DNA from: Pogonophryne albipinna
Lineage: Eukaryota > Chordata > Actinopteri > Perciformes > Artedidraconidae
Reading direction: 5' to 3'
Length of the DNA: 64,000 bases
NCBI GenBank assembly: GCA_028583405.1
Contig: CM053247.1
Location: 8,252,946 to 8,316,945 of the forward strand
Shown: in pieces, positions 50,801-64,000 of the stretch
How positions within the stretch are numbered: the first letter of the stretch is position 1
Layout: each line of letters opens with the position of its first letter
Program-made: the position numbers and the translations under genes
Notes under the pieces: generated by a model
The model's input: only the letters and a program-made list of their open reading frames with translations
The model's database searches: none
Told to the model about the DNA's origin: nothing

Positions 50801-52791
50801 AAGAGTCCTCTCCTGCTGATGTTCAGGTGTATATCAGTATGTAGTGTCTCTACTTTAAAGAGTCCTCTCCTGCTGATGTTCAGGTTCATATCAGTATGTA
50901 GTGTCTCTACTTTAAAGAGTCCTCTCCTGCTGATGTTCAGGTTCATATCAGTATGTAGTGTCTCTACTTTAAAGAGTCCTCTCCTGCTGATGTTCAGGTG
51001 TATATCAGTATGTAGTGTCTCTACTTTAAAGAGTCCTCTCCTGCTGATGTTCAGGTGTATATCAGTATAGTGTCTCTACTTTAAAGAGTCCTCTCCTGCT
51101 GATGTTCAGGTGTATATCAGTATGTAGTGTCTCTACTTTAAAGAGTCCTCTCCTGCTGATGTTCAGGTGTATATCAGTATGTAGTGTCTCTACTTTAAAG
51201 AGTCCTCTCCTGCTGATGTTCAGGTGTATATCAGTATGTAGTGTCTCTACTTTAAAGAGTCCTCTCCTGCTGATGTTCAGGTGTATATCAGTATGTAGTG
51301 TCTCTACTTTAAAGAGTCCTCTCCTGATGATGTTCAGGTGTATATCAGTATGTAATGTCTCTACTTTAAAGAGTCCTCTCCTACTGATGTTCAGGTGTAT
51401 ATCAGTATGTAGTGTCTCTACTTTAAAGAGTCCTCTCCTGCTGATGTTCAGGTGTATATCAGTATGTAGTGTCTCTACTTTAAAGAGTCCTCTCCTACTG
51501 ATGTTCAGGTGTATATCAGTATGTAGTGTCTCAACTTTAAAGAGTCCTCTCCTGCTGATGTTCAGGTGTATATCAGTATGTAGTGTCTCTACTTTAAAGA
51601 GTCCTCTCCTGCTGATGTTCAGGTGTATATCAGTATGTAGTGTCTCTACTTTAAAGAGTCCTCTCCTGCTGATGTTCAGGTGTATATCAGTATGTAGTGT
51701 CTCTACTTTAAAGAGTCCTCTCCTGATGATGTTCAGGTGTATATCAGTATGTAATGTCTCTACTTTAAAGAGTCCTCTCCTACTGATGTTCAGGTGTATA
51801 TCAGTATGTAGTGTCTCTACTTTAAAGAGTCCTCTCCTGCTGATGTTCAGGTGTATATCAGTATGTAGTGTCTCTACTTTAAAGAGTCCTCTCCTACTGA
51901 TGTTCAGGTGTATATCAGTATGTAGTGTCTCAACTTTAAAGAGTCCTCTCCTGCTGATGTTCAGGTGTATATCAGTATGTAGTGTATCTACTTTAAAGAG
52001 TCCTCTCCTGCTGATGTTCAGGTGTATATCAGTATGTAGTGTCTCTCCTTTAAAGAGTCCTCTCCTGCTGATGTTCAGGTGTATATCAGTATGTAGTGTC
52101 TCTACTTTAAAGAGTCCTCTCCTGATGATGTTCAGGTGTATATCAGTATGTAATGTCTCTACTTTAAAGAGTCCTCTCCTACTGATGTTCAGGTGTATAT
52201 CAGTATGTAGTGTCTCTACTTTAAAGAGTCCTCTCCTGCTGATGTTCAGGTGTATATCAGTATGTAGTGTCTCTACTTTAAAGAGTCCTCTCCTGCTGAT
52301 GTTCAGGTGTATATCAGTATGTAGTGTCTCTACTTTAAAGAGTCCTCTCCTGCTGATGTTCAGGTGTATATCAGTATGTAGTGTCTCTACTTTAAAGAGT
52401 CCTCTCCTGCTGGTGTTCAGGTGTATATCAGTATGTAGTGTCTCTACTTTAAAGAGTCCTCTCCTGCTGATGTTCAGGTGTATATCAGTATGTAGTGTCT
52501 CTACTTTAAAGAGTCCTCTCCTGCTGATGTTCAGGTGTATATCAGTATGTAGTGTCTCTACTTTAAAGAGTCCTCTCCTGCTGATGTTCAGGTGTATATC
52601 AGTATGTAGTGTCTCTACTTTAAAGAGTCCTCTCCTGCTGATGTTCAGGTGTATATCAGTATGTAGTGTCTCTACTTAAAAGAGTCCTCTCCTGCTGATG
52701 TTCAGGTGTATATCAGTATGTAGTGTCTCTACTTTAAAGAGTCCTCTCCTGCTGATGTTCAGGTGTATATCAGTATGTAGTGTCTCTACAT
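47876..52791 (-). repeat. 57-bp satellite array, right arm, about 86 copies
   Basis: Mirror of 21711-26676, with the same 399-bp and 1708-bp higher-order steps and the same 2-bp-deleted units (near 49359 and 51067). It has one unit fewer at the outer end (two units, not three, before the 'cttaaaag' variant). The host element follows at 52792-53110. Confidence 0.97.
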
Positions 52792-53229
52792 GTCTCCATG
52801 CTTTAATGTTCAAAAAGCTCTTTATTTCTCTCATACTGCCTGTGCTGCAGCACCTCTTTTCACCCTCTGTCTGAAACCAGAGCCCAGTCTGTTCTGATTG
52901 GTTAGCTGGCCGGCTCTGTTGTGATTAGTCAACCGCATAGAGATGTCCCGCCCCTTAGCCTATCACGTATAATGTGTTGGAGCGCTAGCCAATAGAAGTG
53001 CGAGTGTTACTTGGTGATGTGCGCTGGAGGAACACAGGGATTTTAGCCTTTGCAGACCATTGACATGCATCCAACCTACACACTACAGGGAAGGGGAAAA
53101 CCCCCAAATGCATAATTAAACCTCTTTATATTATTGCATGTACTTTAATACTTTGTTATAGAGTGTCTGACTGCCTAGTCTGGACATGTTGTCCTTCATA
53201 AAGACATTGTATGGAGCTTCAGTTATTAC

Positions 53230-53315
53230 CCGGCCCACGGAGCCATCTTCTCCGCCAGCCTGCGACTCAGACAGAACCCGGCTCCTCCTGTAGCGAACCA
53301 GAACCTCACCTCTCT
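53230..53315 (-). CDS. mfng: Fringe coding exon E4, right arm
   Basis: The 86-bp exon on minus encodes [20 protein letters not shown] and AEKMAPWA, identical to 21185-21270. A (CA)n run at 53323-53357 lies 10 bp from the acceptor. Confidence 0.95.
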
Positions 53316-53323
53316 CTGAGGGA

Positions 53324-53360
<37 letters not shown>

Positions 53361-53934
53361 TAATTACAGATGTGTAATTATGCATATTGAGGTTAACCAA
53401 AAGTACATATTGGTGTTTTTAAACAAACCCCATTCCTTGTTTCTACGAACGATGAAAGGGAAGATGGGTCAAACGTATCTAATGGGTGTTAATTTGAGGC
53501 ATTAAACCTGCAATGAAGTATTTTTTCCTTTCACTTGAAAAGGGGTTATTTGTGTGTCTGTTTATCTTCTCGTAAGTCTTGATACTTCTCACGTCAATCC
53601 AGAAACAAGTCATTATTCACTCGAGAATAGAAACAAATGCAATATGTTTGCACAGAAACAAATACGCAGATCATTGAATGGGAATATTTCACTGACTAAC
53701 ACAATCAATGTCTAACAGATCAAACACATGTCAGATGTTCTGCTTTCTCACATCTCTTCCCCTTCAGACTTGTATTGATTGTGGTTCTTTTTCCAAACCC
53801 CCTGATATGAGTTTCTCAGTAACTCTGTGCCTTTTCTCCAGCAGCTGTTTGTGTGTTGTTTAAAGCAGTAAACTCTGCTTACACAGCAGTCAGATGGAGT
53901 GTATGGGGCAGGCAGTAAATACACAACAAATTAG

Positions 53935-54290
53935 TGACAATGGGTTTCCTTTCCTTTCTCCATACTCCCTTAATTCTCTGTCACTTCTCCTTATTCTGTT
54001 CCCTTTAATTTTACACTATTTTTTTCAATTACTTATCCCTCATTCATTCTTAGTTTCCTTTTCTTTCCATCCTTTTTCCTTTTCTCTCAATTTCCTTTCT
54101 TTAGTTTCCCATTTCCTGTGCTTTTGTTGCACCTGTGTCATTCCCATTCATCCTCCACTATTCCTTATCATTTCCTTCCTTTCATTTCCTTTCCTTCCTT
54201 TCATTTCCCAACATGTAGTTCCTTCGCTTTGAATTATTATTTTCTCATCATTCCTTTTCCTCCTTCCCGCTCTCATCTGAGGCGGCCGAC
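53935..54290. repeat. Pyrimidine-rich tract, mirror of 20220-20560
   Basis: Long C/T-rich strand with 'tttccttcc' words. Confidence 0.75.
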
Positions 54291-54472
54291 AGGTGCTAAA
54301 GCGCTATAACAAAACACTTCCAGTATCAGAAACGATGCAGATATAAAAACCCAAATGTGCCAAAGCCATGCAAATGAAGAAAGACCATCACCGACTTGAC
54401 AACACATGCAGCATTTAGAGAACATTCAGCAACTTGAGGAGACATGCGGAAGAAGCTCAAACACAACGCAGA

Positions 54473-55800
54473 CCAGGGGACACTAAAGAGTGACGCACAC
54501 AGCTGGGAGACCAGGGGACACTAAAGAGTGACGCACACAGCTGGGAGACCAGGAGACACTAAAGAGTGACGCACACAGCTGGGAGACCAGGGGACACTAA
54601 AGAGTGACGCACACAGCTGGGAGACCAGGGGACACCAAAAAGTGACGCACACAGCTGGGAGACCAGGGGACACTAAAGAGTGACGCACGCAGCTGGGAGA
54701 CCAGGGGACACTAAAGAGTGACGCACACAGCTGGGAGACCAGGGGACACTAAAGAGTGACGCACACAGCTGGGAGACCAGGGGACATTAAAGAGTGACGC
54801 ACACAGCTGGGAGACCAGGGGACACTAAAGAGTGACGCACACAGCTGGGAGACCAGGGGACAATAAAGGGTGACGCACACAGCTGGGAGACCAGGGGATA
54901 CTAAAGAGTGACGCACACAGCTGGGAGACCAGGGGACACTAAAGAGTGACACACACCGCTGGGAGACAGTTGTCGAGCTTTATAATCCTGAACGTCCCCA
55001 AGAGCTTAGTGTCCCCTGGTCTCCCAGCTGTGTGCGTCACTCTTTAGTGTCCCCTGGTCTCCCAGCTGCGTGCGTCACTCTTTAGTGTCCCCTGGTCTCC
55101 CAGCTGTGTGCGTCACTCTTTAGTGTCCCCTGGTCTCCGTTGTGTGGGTCACTTTTTGGTGTCCCCTGGTTTCCGCTGTGTGTCACTTTTTGGCGTCCCA
55201 TGGTCTCCCAGCTGTATGTGTCACTTTTTGGCGTCCCCTGGTCTCCCAGCTGTGTGTCACTTTTTGGCGTCCCCTGGTCTCCCAGTTGTGTGTGTCACTT
55301 TTTGGCGTCCCCTGGTCTCCCAGCTGTGTGCGTCACTTTTTGGTGTCCCCTGGTCTCCCAGCTGTGTGCGGCACTTTTTGGTGTCCCCTGGTCTCCCAGC
55401 TGTGTGCGTCACTCTTTAGTGTCCCCTGGTCTCCCAGCTGTGTGCGTCACTCTTTAGTGTCCCCTGGTCTCCCAGCTGCGTGCGTCACTCTTTAGTGTCC
55501 CCTGGTCTCCCAGCTGTGTGCGTCACTTTTTGGTGTCCCCTGGTCTCCCAGCTGTGTGCGTCACTCTTTAGTGTCCCCTGGTCTCCCAGCTGCGTGCGTC
55601 ACTCTTTAGTGTCCCCTGGTCTCCCAGCTGCGTGCGTCACTCTTTAGTGTCCCCTGGTCTCCCAGCTGTGTGCGTCACTCTTTAGTGTCCCCTGGTCTCC
55701 CAGCTGCGTGCGTCACTCTTTAGTGTCCCCTGGTCTCCAGCTGTGTGCGTCACTTTTGAGTGTCCCCTGGTTTCCGCTGTGTGTCACTTTTAGGCGTCCC
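54473..55800. repeat. Inverted 38-bp minisatellite pair, right arm
   Basis: About 13 units in one orientation (54473-54968) and about 21 in the other (55009-55800), separated by the same short spacer. This mirrors 18690-20028. Confidence 0.95.
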
Positions 55801-56270
55801 CTGGTTTCCGTTGTGATTGTAGCTTCTTGCAGCGATTTACATTTGCAGCACGTTTCTCCTTATAGAAATGTTTTGGACCGAACTCATCGACCTCTCAGCC
55901 TAACAATAGTGACAGGAAATCGAAAAAAGATAGCCAGCGAGATGTAGGAAAACAAGAAGAGGATACTGAGAGTGAGTCTGACATTCGTTTTGTTTTCTTC
56001 ATCACAAATCCAAACCTGGTGAAGATTAGGAGGAGAAAAGCAAAGTGGATGAGAGTGATGGGAACGGAGGAAAAAGGAGTAAGGGAGGAGAGAGGGAGAG
56101 AGTTAGCGAACGAAGATAAATTAAGATGTATTTTTCGATGTAAATGGTGCAAGCAGAGATAATGTGACTTACAGTAAGGGAGGTGGAGAGAGTCATTCTG
56201 AGATATGGAGGAAGATGGAAAACCAAAGAGAGAAAGCGACATGTTATTCAGAGAGACCTCTCAGCCCCGT

Positions 56271-56273
<3 letters not shown>

Positions 56274-56321
<48 letters not shown>
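56274..56321. repeat. (CA)n microsatellite, right arm
   Basis: Mirror of 18175-18224. Confidence 0.95.
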
Positions 56322-56323
<2 letters not shown>

Positions 56324-58700
56324 GGGAATAGCTGCATGTGTAAACAAACTACCGACCGCCTGCAGTTTGACAACCTTCTTATCCACAGGGAGCCTTCCTT
56401 ATTTGTGTGCGTGTGTGCAATCAATATCTCCAACGAGACACTAATCACTCATTGATCCACTTGGGTCCTGAAATCTTTCCCATGTGGACAAAAAAGACAC
56501 CGAGCTAAACGTTCCCTATTCCTCATTCTGTACATGCATACATACATTCGGAGAGAGGAGGTAGTGAGAGTATGGATTTTAAATGGCAGTGGTTAACATG
56601 ACCTGACTCCATTTTGGCTCAAAAACAATAAAAGGAGACCTCGGCTTTGTTTTACAGATCAAGAGTCCTGGTAGAGCATCAAAAGGGGAAGACATTTAAA
56701 AAGGAAGACAGGATGTCACTTTTTGTAGTTTTGTCCAGCATTAATGTTAGTTATTGTAACGGCTAACTACAGAAATAAAATAGAGAATTTAACCTAAACT
56801 AAATAATAGCACTAAATAATAATACATTTACTATCAACAAAACAGCAAGAAAATAAATGTGTAACTATCAAATAATATTAATCAAGATATAGCTATGGCC
56901 CTATTTTGCTTTTTGGGGTTCCCCATTTCCTCTCTTTACACCTATACAGGTTTTAGTGCATGTAAATGGTCTGCAAAGGCTAAAATCCCTGTTTCTCTCC
57001 ACTCACCAGTCAGCTAGGTGTAGTCACATGGCCTGCTATCACCCTGAAGTGAAATGAGTCTTTGATTACGGGCAGTTTTTCATTTATTCGTATCCGAAAA
57101 TAGAGGGACGATAGCTCATATGTGATTTCAAATGTATTTTATTTTGAAACTGAATGTCCTGACTATTTGGGGTGGCCTGCATATATATACCAGATATAGC
57201 AAATCATTCGTCTCAATGTTTCCCCGAGTTTGTTCCACAGGATTGGAAATGCCTCAGATTTGCTGTGATTGCCCCACAGCACACAAACTCCTGTGGAAGC
57301 CACGCTGAATGTAATGTATGTGTTTTCGGTGACTCTGTGAGGCAGGGTGACTCCTTTGAGATACATTATTATCTTTCACACAACTCCTCAGAGTGTGCTT
57401 GCTGTTCTTCCTGCTGAGTTGCTTTACCTCTATTTTCTATCCCTAATAACTTCCTCACTCTTTCTCTTTGCAGATTACTTATTTCTTCCCTCCCACTTCC
57501 AAAGACCTTCTGTGTTGTTCACTCACTGATCCTCATGATTTCTTCTGTTGCTGCTTTTTCCATCTTCTCCTTTTGTTTTGTGTCGGATTTCTGTGGTCTT
57601 TTTTACTCTGTCCTTATGCTGCACTCTGGGAATAAATAGACTCTCAAATCAAATCAAATCCTTCCTTACAGGCCCGTACCCAGGATTCTTAAATACTGAG
57701 GTCCAAACAGCTAGGGGAGCTCGGGGGCAGGCCCCCCCAAAAAATGTTGTGCACACAAATGCATTTTACTCTGGGCTCAGCAGGTGAGACACTAAAGAGG
57801 GGCTTCCACATGACCAGGTGTTGGTGCTGCCCCACTATAACTTTGTCCAGGGTGGTCGTACACCAAAATGACACTGGTGTCCACCTTCCAGCATTTCACT
57901 CTGGGCTCGGCATATATGCATATATTTTTTTTTAATTACTCTTTGCCTTTCAAAAGCATTACATCATTGTTTACACAACACGAAAATAACTTAATGTAAA
58001 GTACTTTATTTCCCCTTCCCTTATTATACATCCATGGGTACAAGTCCAGACTGCGGCTGTTTTGTAGCGCCCCCACCGCCAGTAAATGGAAGTACTACAA
58101 AGAACCCTGTTAATTATGTGCAGTTATTTCACCAGTTTTATTATATACACCTCAAAATAATTACCCTCAATGGTGGGTACGGCCATGCTTCCTTATAGTG
58201 GACAGTTTAAAAAGGCCATATTGTGCTTTTTCGGGTGTTTCTCTTTCCTGTATTGTGTTATATACGTTTTTGTGCATGTAAATGGTCTGCAAAGGCTAAC
58301 CCCCCCCCCCCCCCTGCCTGAAACGCCTCCATTTGACTCCTTTGTTTACTTCTGGGACATAGTGACATCACTAAGTAACACACAGGACTAGCGGAAGGTG
58401 TTTAAGTCTGATATTAGATGATCTGTAAGTTGGTAGTGATGCTGCTTTGACCACAAACTTTATTCCTAGTTTTCCTTTACCACCACCTTCCTTGCTCAAA
58501 TTGACAAGTGGAAGTCCTTTAAAGGATTTAATATGTATCTTAAACTGGTTTGATTGAGTTATTTTTCCATTTTAAATATCTGTAGGCTAACTCTGAGAAG
58601 ATTAATGTCTAGTTTTTTAATGAAGTGATGACCACAGGCTGTATTTAGCATAGCACTGGCCCCCTGAATGTTACATTAAATAAACACTTTGGTATCGTAC
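56322..58700. repeat. Intron with dispersed fragments, right arm
   Basis: Mirror of about 15782-18174. A LINE-like tail lies at about 57600-57665 ('gggaataaatagactctcaa' then (ATCAA)n), and dispersed-repeat fragments at about 56935-57010 and 58170-58400 with a poly-C run near 58299-58314. Confidence 0.5.
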
Positions 58701-58854
58701 CGTTGCGTTTCCCTCCAGCAGTTCGTGAGCAGTGATGGGCTTGTCGAGGCTCGGTTTGCCCACGTAGATGTCTCCGTCCTGGGGGAAGACTGAGAGCAGA
58801 GAGAGGAGAGCCTCCGGGTTCACGTAGTTATCATCGTCCACGTGACAAAACCAC
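58701..58854 (-). CDS. mfng: Fringe coding exon E3, right arm
   Basis: The 154-bp exon on minus encodes [20 protein letters not shown] through [11 protein letters not shown], identical in frame to 15628-15781, including the DDD metal-binding motif. Confidence 0.95.
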
Positions 58855-59521
58855 CTGAGGAAGAACAGAGGAAAGATGGTTTGTTTTAAGAGTGTGGGTT
58901 TCTATATTCTTCCTGCTGTTGATGTCAGAGCAGATGATTCCAATGCACATTTAAATCCCCGTTGGTTTCATTTTTGCACAGAAGAAATCGAATTACAACT
59001 CCATACGACTTACAGATTTGCTACAGGAGATCCTCAAGCAGAAAGAAAAAAAAGTGTAATATCAAATTCTGCTTTATCTTTGCCTGAGTTGGGTTTTTTA
59101 ATATGACTGCATGCATTATACTAAACTGAATCACCTTATGCTCACAGGTAGAACATCTGAGTCTACCACAAGAAATATTTCCTCAAATCTATCAAAATAA
59201 ATGTTGCTAAGATTTGTGATCAAATATTTGAAACTCCAAGATGACTTGCTACTAGAGCTGTGCAATAAGTGCAAAAGATAACATTGTGTTTCATTTCCAG
59301 TGTGGACCATATACCAAAATGCAACTAGAATATTGAACTATATTGGCACTTAGTCGTTTTTCTAAATGTGGTGTGTTCACCAGCCTTTAAGCACCTGGAT
59401 ATATTGTTTAAGCAACTCACTGTGTCTATCTACTATCTCCACCTATTTTCTTTCAACTGTGACAAACTTCTTTCTTAGAATAACGCAACTCTTTTAATTG
59501 TCATCATCCAAAGTAGGGAAC

Positions 59522-59912
59522 TTAAAGGTGGGGTAGGTAATTCACTTCAGAAACACTTGTTGTTATATTCCATGGAATGCTCTTAACATCCCGATAGCAA
59601 TGAATATATTAAATACTTTGTCAATAAATACATAAAAAAACGTCATCTGTGGAAGCCGTGGCGCTGTAAAAAGCACGACCAATCATCTGATCCGGCCCGG
59701 CTAAAGTAACTGGATGGCCTACCTGCCTGTCAGCCTTCCATCTGTGCACAAACTTATCTCGTGCCCTCATTGGTCATGTGCGCGTTCGTGTGTGTTGGAG
59801 GAGGGGCTCTGTGAGAAAGTCTGAAGGAAGGGGCAGATTTTTTTCAGTTGCTTACTTTCAAGTTCTAGCGCGCTCAAGCTGGTTTCTCCATTCTTACCTA
59901 CCCTACCTTTAA
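59522..59912. mobile_element. TTAA-flanked MITE, mirror of 14575-14960
   Basis: TTAA at both ends, with AGGTGGGGTAGGTAA and TTACCTACCCTACCT inside. It differs from the left copy by several SNPs and a short insertion near 59692-59702. Confidence 0.75.
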
Positions 59913-60263
59913 GTCACATAATAAAAGATGGTTGTATGTCGGGCGATTGCTACCCTTTGGTCGGTTTAAGAATGGTCAGATGTGAATGAAATCCATGCAG
60001 AGCAAAAATACATCTGAAAAAGAACAGGAATGAGTCCTAAAACACCCAAAATGTGTCAGCACTGCCTGTTCCCTCGTCTGGAAGTCAATGGTTTACTGAT
60101 AGTGTTTTTGGTTGTTAGCCTGAAATAAGGTATGTGGTTAACACAAGCTGAAGAGATATAAACGTTTTGTTCCACGACATAAAATACGTCAGTAAATACC
60201 CTGGCGGATTTAAAAATGGTGGTTGCTAACAAGTGTCTAAATGAGACGACTAAACGTCATCTC

Positions 60264-61832
60264 GCCCAACATTAGCCACCTTTAGCTTAGCGGTGGTGAC
60301 GTGAAGTCATGTGACCGTGCTGTAGTTCCCTTATAGCCCAACATTAGCCACCTTTAGCTTAGCGGTGGTGACGTGAAGTCATGTGACCGTGCTGTAGTTC
60401 CCTTATAGCCCAACATTAGCCACCTTTAGCTTAGCGGTGGTGACGTGAAGTCATGTGACCGTGCTGTAGTTCCCTTATAGCCCAACATTAGCCACCTTTA
60501 GCTTAGCGGTGGTGACGTGAAGTCATGTGACCGTGCTGTAGTTCCCTTATAGCCCAACATTAGCCACCTTTAGCTTAGCGGTGGAGACGTGAAGTCATGT
60601 GACCGTGCTGTAGTTCCCTTATAGCCCAACATTAGCCACCTTTAGCTTAGCGGTGGAGATGTGAAGTCATGTGACCGTGCTGTAGTTCCCTTATAGCCCA
60701 ACATTAGCCACCTTTAGCTTAGCGGTGGTGACGTGAAGTCATGTGACCGTGCTGTAGTTCCCTTATAGCCCAACATTAGCCACCTTTAGCTTAGCGGTGG
60801 TGACGTGAAGTCATGTGACCGTGCTGTAGTTCCCTTATAGCCCAACATTAGCCACCTTTAGCTTAGCGGTGGAGACGTGAAGTCATGTGACCGTGCTGTA
60901 GTTCCCTTATAGCCCAACATTAGCCACCTTTAGCTTAGCGGTGGAGATGTGAAGTCATGTGACCGTGCTGTAGTTCCCTTATAGCCCAACATTAGCCACC
61001 TTTAGCTTAGCGGTGGTGACGTGAAGTCATGTGACCGTGCCGTAGTTCCCTTATAGCCCAACATTAGCCACCTTTAGCTTAGCGGTGGTGACGTGAAGTC
61101 ATGTGACCGTGCCGTAGTTCCCTTATAGCCCAACATTAGCCACCTTTAGCTTAGCGGTGGTGACGTGAAGTCATGTGACCGTGCTGTAGTTCCTTTATAG
61201 CCCAACATTAGCCACCTTTAGCTTAGCCGTGGTGACGTGAAGTCATGTGACCGTGCTGTAGTTCCCTTATAGCCCAACATTAGCCACCTTTAGCTTAGCG
61301 GTGGTGACGTGAAGTCATGTGACCGTGCTGTAGTTCCCTTATAGCCCAACATTAGCCACCTTTAGCTTAGCGGTGGTGACGTGAAGTCATGTGACCGTGC
61401 TGTAGTTCCCTTATAGCCCAACATTAGCCACCTTTAGCTTAGCGGTGGAGACGTGAAGTCATGTGACCGTGCTGTAGTTCCCTTATAGCCCAACATTAGC
61501 CACCTTTAGCTTAGCGGTGGTGACGTGAAGTCATGTGACCGTGCTGTAGTTCCCTTATAGCCCAACATTAGCCAGCTTTAGCTTAGCGGTGGTGACGTGA
61601 AGTCATGTGACCGTGCTGTAGTTCCTTAATAGCCCAACATTAGCCACCTTTAGCTTAGCCGTGGTGACGTGAAGTCATGTGACCGTGCTGTAGTTCCTTT
61701 ATAGCCCAACATTAGCCTCCTTTAGCTTAGTGGTGGTGACGTGAAGTCATGTGACCGTGCTGTAGTTCCCTTATAGCCCAACATTAGCCACCTTTAGCTT
61801 AGCGGTGGTGATGTGAAGTCATGTGACGTCTG
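60264..61832. repeat. 72-bp minisatellite, right arm, about 22 copies
   Basis: Same unit as 13670-14224 in reverse ('gcccaacattagccaccttt' onward). Variants such as 'ggtggagacgtg' and 'ggtggagatgtg' recur as neighbours at about 60581, 60652 and 60869, 60941, indicating block duplication within this arm. Confidence 0.96.
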
Positions 61833-63094
61833 CAGATTGCCTCATAGATGTGTGCTATAAGTCCTATACAAGCTAAAATAAAGTTTGAAGAATTCCTTCC
61901 AAGAGGAGTTCAAATCAAAGGAAAACAACACAAATACACTGCAATGGGTTTCCTGGTGTCCTCGAAGCTGTTTGATGTATTCTTCCCCCTTAATGAAGTG
62001 GACATTGTGTAAAGGCCTTATTCCAAACCAAACACACTTTTACTGCATCATGAGCTTCTGCTACCAAACTGTCCTGTTTCCTCTGCCATACCAATGGCTG
62101 CTCGACAACAACACAAGGCTTCCTTCCAAACCAAACAGCCTCACTTCATATTTCGTCCAAAAAACAAAGAGGGCCATGGAAACAAACTTCAATATCTGTG
62201 CCATCTTAATGACAAGACATCAGTCCAAGCCTTAGTCACACACCAAGCTGTTGAGCCTCATTGCATTTTCCACAAATCAAATATATGACAAGCTCAACAA
62301 CACATTGTCCTTTATAGTTGTATATCTGCCTCAAGCAGGTTCATGAAATACATTAAACTTAAAATAATTCCTTATAATGATATTGACATCTCAAAAATAC
62401 TGCTTCTCTCATGATTGCTATAGAAAGAAGTACAATTAAATCTGCACCAAGCAAGCAGCGACTTCTAGGACTAAAAATAAAGCCTATTAAGAAGTGTCGT
62501 AAAAATGCATTCTCTTAAATATCCAGCAGGGGGCAACAACAAGAAGTTTGGTTGTATAGATTAGAAGTCTATGAAAAACTGACCCTAAATCTCACCTGAT
62601 GTATTACCTCAGTCAGTACACATGTTCCCAATGGGCTTATGTTCTCAATTGCTAGTTTTAAGTGTTATACAATACAGCATAATGTTGATATCGCAAATTA
62701 TAGTTCTATCAAGAGTAGAATACATAATGAAACAGCATATTCTTTAGGGCGTGGCTGTGATTGACAGGTCTGTGTTTTAGTCTTTCAACTCTTTTACAAT
62801 GTTTTTTCTAATTCAAAAAGTAACATTTTGGTCACATAAAAAGGTCTCGGTTGTGCATCCACCTGTTGCAACAAAAAGGCAGATTATATAAAAGTCTATG
62901 AGAAAATGACCACCAGTTTTATTACCTCAGTAAACACTTTCCTATTGAGTTTATGGTGTCAATCGCTAGGTTAAATTCTTGTTTAGGGTTCAGTTGTACA
63001 TAATCTTTTAACTTGATATAGGCAAATGTGTCAATGAACATCACAGATTTACGACATATTTACACATCCAGCACATACAGAAAGTAATAGCATT
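61833..63094. other. Intron sequence, right arm
   Basis: Mirror of 12405-13669, including the two diverged dispersed repeats at about 62515-62660 and 62870-62980. Confidence 0.5.
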
Positions 63095-63360
63095 CATTTT
63101 AGTCTTTAGTCTTTATTAGGATCCCCATTAGCACTAGCATGAGCATTGGCTATTCTTCCTGGAGTCCTCACACACTCAAAACATACATAAACATACATAC
63201 AACCAAATTAAAACAAAACAAAATTGTGTTTTTGTCTATCTTGCAAACCAAGAGTCCAATCCACTCTCCTTAAAGCTCTGTTTTTGGTCTCCACTAACTA
63301 TTTAAAATAAATCTCAATCTCGAGCTGCTAAATGCTCAGCTTGCTTTTTCTTTTCTGGCC
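63095..63360 (-). repeat. LINE 3' tail-like fragment, right arm
   Basis: Mirror of 12140-12404, with (TTTAGTC)n at about 63098-63112 then 'ttattaggatccccattagc'. Confidence 0.6.
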
Positions 63361-63726
63361 TTGGTTGCAAGTAATCTGGTGAGAAGAAATGTAAATATAG
63401 GCCTGAATATAAAATCGATTTCAAAATATGTCTGCGTTGCCAAAGCTGTTTGAATGGCAAGTGACCTCAAGGATAAACCTAGCATGCAAAAAGATGTTGA
63501 CTGAATAAAAACAAAGCATTTCAAAGATTCTCCCTCCAATAAGCCATCATTAAAGTAATCTCCACCTGTGTGTGTATACGCTTTAGCAGCCTACCTCTTT
63601 AATTCCTCCTCCTCTCCCCACCTGCTGCTGTAACAGCCTGATTTCCCCACGGTGATCATTAACGTTTGTTATCTTAATCCGATCTTTAAATCCTGTGTGG
63701 GCCAGGTGATAGACGTGATGTCTCAC

Positions 63727-63829
63727 CTCTTTTCTGAGGCCATGAAGCCGTCGTACTCGGCGGACATCTTGCATGACAGAGCCTGCTGGCTGTGGTCCGA
63801 CAGGCAGGCTGTGACCACCATGTTGTAAC
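63727..63829 (-). CDS. mfng: Fringe coding exon E2, right arm
   Basis: The 103-bp exon on minus encodes GYNMVVTACLSDHSQQALSC and KMSAEYDGFMASEK, identical to 11673-11775. Its upstream partner E1 would lie beyond the window. Confidence 0.93.
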
Positions 63830-63866
63830 CTGGGTGAGAGAGACAGAAGGTAAGGTGTGTTAATAC

Positions 63867-64000
63867 CAGATATGGCAAAAGTACACACATCCTTTACTCA
63901 AGTAGAAGTACTGACTAAACTTCTTTACTCAAGTCAAAGTAAAGAGGCTTTGAAGTGTACTTCAGTAAAAAGTACCCATAACTAGCAGCTGTTTTAAAGA
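63867..64000. mobile_element. hAT-like element end, right arm, cut by the window edge
   Basis: Starts CAGATATGGCAAAAGTAC after the TSD GTTAATAC at 63859-63866, the mirror of the terminus at 11635. The insertion is therefore shared by both arms. Confidence 0.8.

Overview
This is vertebrate nuclear DNA, almost certainly from a teleost fish. The evidence is spliced exons with GT-AG introns, a Tc1/mariner transposase end, hAT-like elements with 8-bp target duplications, TTAA-flanked MITEs, a tRNA-derived SINE, LINE 3' tails and very long (CA)n tracts. None of it looks prokaryotic.

The main structural fact is that the window is one large inverted repeat. A run of exactly 1000 N (36794-37793) sits at the centre. 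From the gap outwards, the right arm (37794-64000) is the reverse complement of the left arm (about 10.7-36.8 kb), apart from SNPs, small indels and changes in tandem-repeat copy number. The likeliest explanation is two allelic haplotype contigs scaffolded head to head (a false duplication). A genuine recent palindrome cannot be excluded from sequence alone.

The only protein-coding gene I can support is a Notch-modifying fringe glycosyltransferase, closest to manic fringe (mfng). Seven coding exons lie on + in the left arm: 8425-8470, 11673-11775, 15628-15781, 21185-21270, 28221-28386, 29361-29446 and 33948-34000. Six of them recur on - in the right arm: 63727-63829, 58701-58854, 53230-53315, 46167-46333, 45111-45196 and 40561-40612. 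The two copies point at each other across the gap. The N-terminal exons (cytoplasmic tail, membrane anchor, stem) were not found and probably lie upstream. Each arm carries one single-base frameshift in a different exon, and at each site the other arm has the intact reading. This fits assembly or consensus error in one real gene better than two dead paralogues.

The rest is intron filled with repeats. 1-8.4 kb: Tc1 end, TTAA-flanked foldback elements, (CA)n tracts and a hAT-like element with a nested insertion inside TG-rich DNA. 8.9-11.6 kb: a hAT-like element whose interior is a 37-bp minisatellite. 13.7-14.2 kb: a 72-bp minisatellite (about 8 copies left, about 22 right). 18.7-20.0 kb: a 38-bp minisatellite in inverted orientation. 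21.7-26.7 kb: a 57-bp satellite with higher-order structure. 31.97-33.0 kb: a second array of the same 57-bp unit. The long ORFs across these arrays on both strands are consequences of a stop-free period divisible by three, not genes.
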